NCBI GenBank assembly: GCA_029948255.1
Contig: JALIZF010001838.1
Coordinates: 160,001-224,000 of the forward strand
From: Telmatactis stephensoni
Taxonomy: Eukaryota; Cnidaria; Anthozoa; Actiniaria; Isophelliidae
Length of the DNA: 64,000 nucleotides
Reading direction: 5' to 3'
Part shown: positions 59,866-64,000 of the stretch, piece by piece
Layout: each line of letters starts with the position of its first letter
How positions within the stretch are numbered: the stretch's first letter is position 1
The notes under the pieces: generated by a model
Told to the model about the DNA's origin: nothing
What the model saw: only the letters and a program-made list of their open reading frames with translations
The model's database searches: none
Made by a program: the position numbers and the translations under genes

Positions 59866-61398
59866 AGTAGAAACGAACGAATCGCTAGATTAATGCACTG
59901 AAAGGCAAGGAATTATTGAGCATTCAGACTTTTTTGTAGCCATTTTTAGACTGGCGGGGACATTTATTTTTAGACTTCAAATATGAATTACGTGAAAAAA
60001 TCCGTGGTGTGCGCATGCGCGTTGTTCAGTACTGTGCAGTGCGCCGTTTTGATTGGATAGCGTTTTTATCCACTGCGGTACAATCACAGGGAGCCAACCT
60101 TTTCCGATTGTTGGAGCGAGTATTAAGGAAGAATCCCTTGGGCATGCAATTTATTCTATTTTATTTTTAGCGCTATTTTTTTTATTTATTTTCATGCTTT
60201 TTTCGAGCGGTTTTTTGTTTTTTTTAAGTGGGCTTCCTGTGGCACAACACCGAATTTTTCACTGGTACGGAAATCTATTCAAGAATCAAGGCAAAGACAA
60301 GTTTATTATAACATCATAAGCACGCTATATAGATGAGGTTTAGAATCAGACGGTGAACAATAGTAATCCGGGTGTTAAAATGATAATAAATTGCGCGGGT
60401 GTCTGATCGATAATATATTGTTGTTAAAACTATATTTGTTATTAAAAATCTCTCTGAAACTATTGTTTGATGCTAAATTGAGTAAACAGTTTGAGCAGTG
60501 TTTGTGGAAACTGTAACGCAGTCTATGCAGATCGCAGCACTCTATACATGAAATATCATCTAGTTTATTCCATGACACTCTAGTAATAATGGCCGTATTT
60601 ATACTAGAGACGAATAACTCTTCCAGACGAATCGATTCAAAGGATTTGATTCGTCTTGACATAAATTCGAAGACGGACAGTTTCACGTGAAGGCTAGAAA
60701 CATCCCACGGTTGTCGAGTAATTCGTCAAATAGCCCGACATTTGGACGTGTTTTTTAGACGGAGTATATTAAGACGGTTTAAGACAAATAATTCGTCCTT
60801 TGTCCGAATTTATATTGAGACGATTTACGCGTCTGACATCAATAATTCGTACAATTTATCGGCACATTTTATTCTCTCCAATTAACTTTACATCGCTGCA
60901 CTATCTAATAACAAATATTTTGACAGCTATCAACCACACACTTGCGATCTTCTAATCAAAGTGTGGTATATATTAGTCATTTGAATGATATTTACATGAG
61001 TACCTTTGACAAGTACAAAGTATAACTTAAGTTTCAATCATGTTACATATTTTACACCGAGAAAAATAAATAATTTTGATGACAATTCATTGATTACCAT
61101 TCTACACAATTTATTCCTGATATATCTTGCTTGGCATTAAATTAGGTAATCTTTGTTTAAAATAGCCTCCATTAACCCAGTTTCTACAATATTATTCACT
61201 GAGCTATTGCATGATAACACAAGCACCAGGTAACCAGGCCGTCATTCATAAGGAGTGGTTACCTAAACCCACTAGGGCTATCATCGAATGGCAACGTCGC
61301 ATGGCAAACCTTAGCCTTTAGCCACTCCCTGTTATCTAGGTTACTTTGGTTGGTTGCCATGGTTATTTTGGTTGTTATGGTTACTTTAGTTGCTGTGG
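59866..61398. other. convergent intergenic region
   Basis: Between the 3' ends of the DUF4773 and CAMSAP genes. AT-rich with an interspersed ATTCGTC/GACGAAT motif at 60600-60850, some of it in inverted pairs. No gene seen. Confidence 0.6.
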
Positions 61399-63973
61399 TT
61401 ACCGTTGGGGCGGGCGTGGAGGCCGTTTTAGATTTGATTGAGTCTTGGAGGCAACGTTGGGTTTATTACTCTGCCAGTAGGTCTTTAGTATTGCAACACC
61501 ATCTACAGATATTGATAACGTTTTGGAAGGAATCTTTACGAATTCTTTACCTCCGCTGCTATACCTACAGAAAGGATACAACGTTTCAAACATTTTTTAT
61601 AAATAGAGTAGGAATGATAGGCCGAAAAATGCATCGTGTAGTTAATATTCAAGTAACGAGGCTGGTTTTTCACAGTCATATAAAATATGCTCAGTTTACT
61701 TACTTATAAACACAGTCCACCATCTTAGCTGTGATAACTTTTGGTCCAATCCCAAACACCTTAAATGCCTGAAATATCAAACCATATAAATTCAGCTCAT
61801 GCTGTAAGAGACATGTAAAAAACACTGAATTTATACTAGAAACTTAAGGAAGGACTGGCGAACAGTAGAAAATGGTACTGACTTCGAGGTACGACATCGA
61901 TACGACAAATTTCGTGTGTCGAACAACGATAACCGCAAGTTGAAAGAAATGCGATTTATTCATTTTTTGGGCACTCAACAGCCCAACGGTATGAATGAAC
62001 GTTTCTGATTCAATTAACCTATTGTTATATACTCTTCATATTTCTCTTCTTCCTATTGGCTAGTTATTTTTCTGACTCCTATATACCCCCCCCCGTGAGT
62101 TCATTACTTTCTTTTTCTGTGATGAAGGGCTAAGGCTCAAAAGGTCAGTCACGTAAGTACTCTCTTTTATACGTTGCTCCATTCATTCCTTATTGCATCT
62201 TCATACACCGACATACTTCAAACAAGTTACTCGCTAGGTTCCGTTTGTTTTTCTTAAGATCTAAATGCGTTTAGTAAATCTAAAGTTCAACGGTCGGCCT
62301 GTAGTCTCCTTCGCAGTCGTTTTTAGTCTCGTCACGCCAAAAAGCCTGGCGTGACGAGACTAAAAACGGCTGCGAAGCTGGGTCTCCGTGGAGGAAAATA
62401 TAAAGATATAAAGAACTTGATGTACCTGCTCTGTTTCTGGGTTTAATGTGTACAATCCACGAAACTTCAAACCGTCTTTGAAAAGGACCATGAAATGAAA
62501 TCCTTGTGATTCTGCTATGGCCTGCAAAGCGAAATTATTGAAGTCACATCAGTGCGTTCCGTATGCTGAATATAACATTGCGATAAAGTACAAATTGAGG
62601 TAAGTTCAACATCGCTCTTTGGGCTACCTGTGGTAGTCGCTCACGCAATGTGGTTCGCTAGTGAAGCGAGCTTCCAATGGAAACAAAGGAACGAAAACTA
62701 TGAAATCTGCCTAGTCCAATAAGAGGCCTATTGAGATGGTGGCTATCATCAGAGTTCTTTTTCGCAACCGTGTTTAGCCTCGTCACGCAATGCTGTGTGT
62801 TCGTATAGTGTTGCGTGACGACAATAACCATTACTGCAAAGTTTGCAAGCTCGTATTTCGTGCAGGCAAACTCTTTTAGTGATATTTTTCTCGACAATAT
62901 TTACAGAACGCAAGAATTTTATACGTTACAAAACTGAAGATCACAAAACAAGAAGCCACGAGAAGCCACGACATCTCAGTCTGTGAATCGCAGATCTTGT
63001 GCTTGCGCAACTCAAATATCCACAAGTTGCCTCAAATATCCGCTATTTCAGTACCTGTAGACATTTCTCCTTGTTTTCTTTATTGACTGTCCCAGACAGA
63101 CAAACATGGGAAATTGCATTTGAAATAAGCTTGCGATTGGATTTGCCACTTGGCTTTACGTAGAGACGCGGACCTGTAAATTAAACGTATGCACAATGAG
63201 GTTACACACAAGAAAAGTCAGTATCTACTTTTTCAGATCATTCTTTAGGAGCAAGGATGGCACAGTTGGTCAGTGCGCGGCCTTCGGTGCGAGAGGTCCC
63301 GAGTTCGATCCCCCCAGACCTCACATCCTTGTTTCGACTTCTTTCCAATCTGTGTAGCTTTGATTAGCTTTAAATACCCTTAAAACGGAGCACTGATGGA
63401 GAGAGGGGAGTAAAATGAGCGCACCGTCGACCTCAGGTTTGTCAGTTGAATTACTGTTACGAGTTATCGACGTTAAATATGGTCGCTTTACTTTACTTTT
63501 ACTTTATTCTCTGATCCCCCTCTGATGCTGATTGGATGATAGCCGAGATGAAATCCTCCAAATATATCATATAATCAACACTCCTAATTGTTGACACCCT
63601 CAGTCACTACCGTATTGTCTTCGTAATAGAGTCGTTTTCGTATGAGTGGGAAACTTACCGCGCCGTACCGTGACCGTGTCAGTGCCGTAATGCCTATAAA
63701 ACATTCGAAATTCATGCCGTAACCGTATCGTATCGTAACCGTACAGTGTTCCCACTCATACGAAAACGACTCTATATGTTCACTATATTAATGTCCTATA
63801 GATTCGTACCACTAAATTCCGCAAAAGCCGAGTGATCATCCTGTTGGTTGGTTACGTCTCCGCCATTACTAGGTGCCAGTCTCTCTCGTGACAGTTTGAT
63901 TCGTCGTTGTTCTTCACGTTGCTCTTCTTCTTGACGTTTTTGTTCCTCCAATTCTTTTTGCTTTAATTCTCGC
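61399..63973 (-). CDS. CAMSAP: CAMSAP/Patronin family, C-terminal part with CKK domain (partial)
   Basis: Five 3' exons on the minus strand: 63973-63810 (Gln/Glu/Arg-rich coiled coil, then a linker), 63173-63055, 62521-62426, 61768-61704 and 61564-61399 (stop). Phases agree at every join (1, 0, 0, 2). The CKK domain follows the family pattern: LYVKPSGKSNRKLISNAISH opens it, then HFMVLFKDG, FRGLYTLNPETEQ, VFGIGPKVITAKM and the GGKEFVKIPSKTLSISVDG block. CAMSAPs bind growing microtubule minus ends through CKK and protect non-centrosomal microtubules in the cytoplasm. The tail after the domain is a short basic, Pro-rich extension. The N-terminal calponin-homology and coiled-coil parts lie beyond the window edge. 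A perfect 32-bp-arm hairpin (62309-62377) and other inverted repeats sit in the introns. Confidence 0.9.
62309..62377. mobile_element. near-perfect hairpin in a CAMSAP intron
   Basis: Arms of about 32 bp (CTTCGCAGTCGTTTTTAGTC and its inverted copy) around a five-base loop region AAAAAGC. Related CGTCACGC phrases appear at 62640-62820. Confidence 0.85.
63251..63510 (+). mobile_element. tRNA-derived SINE in a CAMSAP intron
   Basis: Plus-strand head with box A TGGCACAGTTGGTCAGTG and box B GAGTTCGATCCC, a unique body, and a (TTTAC)n-like 3' tail at 63485-63508. Confidence 0.75.
63629..63772. mobile_element. 144-bp MITE with TA duplication
   Basis: TIRs of about 23 bp (GAGTCGTTTTCGTATGAGTG ... 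CACTCATACGAAAACGACTC) flanked by TA on both sides (63627-63628 and 63773-63774), as in Tc1/mariner-type elements. The inside is rich in CCGTA repeats. Confidence 0.85.
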
Positions 63974-64000
63974 CTACAGAATAGTAAAACAATGAGAGTT

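Noticed and set aside
60053..60319. Small hydrophobic plus-strand protein
   Set aside because: Begins at a TTG rather than ATG, is low-complexity Phe/Leu from a T-rich tract, and has no splice or family support.

Overview
The window is eukaryotic and very probably comes from an anthozoan cnidarian, most likely a stony coral. The reasons are small exons joined by short AT-rich introns with mostly phase-1 junctions, dense miniature inverted-repeat elements and tRNA-derived SINEs, and gene families typical of cnidarians: DUF229 sulfatase-like, ShKT-domain, DUF4773, and Ig/collagen proteins with a uromodulin-type D8C domain. Species assignment is inference. All gene models were built by hand from reading frame, GT/AG sites, phase agreement and paralogue comparison; no database was searched.

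Layout. (1) 1-5.1 kb, minus strand: a DUF229 (alkaline-phosphatase/sulfatase-fold) gene running off the left edge. (2) 8.5-48.6 kb, plus strand: three tandem paralogues of a type II membrane protein with an N-terminal anchor, a dibasic cleavage candidate, a collagen stalk, Ig domains and a C-terminal D8C domain. Copy 2 (27.9-36.7 kb) is intact: 13 exons, 844 codons, five Ig domains. Copy 1 (9.5-16.5 kb) has lost three collagen exons and carries a 1-nt frameshift in Ig1. Copy 3 (38.3-47.4 kb) has lost Ig1 and Ig2 cleanly and part of a collagen exon, yet stays in frame (630 codons). (3) A minus-strand GH5-like hydrolase (23.6-25.4 kb) lies between copies 1 and 2 and has a 1-nt frameshift. (4) A minus-strand secreted protein gene, 48.1-55.0 kb, encodes a signal peptide and then alternates a small CCxDG module with ShKT domains. 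Its last exon was copied with the 10.7-kb duplication that made copies 2 and 3, leaving an orphan ShKT exon at 37.4 kb. (5) 57.0-59.9 kb, plus: a secreted DUF4773 protein. (6) 61.4-64.0 kb, minus: the C-terminal part of a CAMSAP/Patronin microtubule minus-end protein with its CKK domain, running off the right edge.

The three paralogues share intron positions, so they serve as mutual empty-site controls. They show exactly where mobile elements landed: a piggyBac-like TTAA element, an 8-bp-TSD element, a 3.2-kb minisatellite-rich element, a 5-bp-TSD MITE and SINEs. The most interesting system here is this array itself: a collagen-stalked Ig/D8C surface protein family whose members differ by loss of whole phase-1 domain exons. 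A recognition or adhesion role is inference from the domains.
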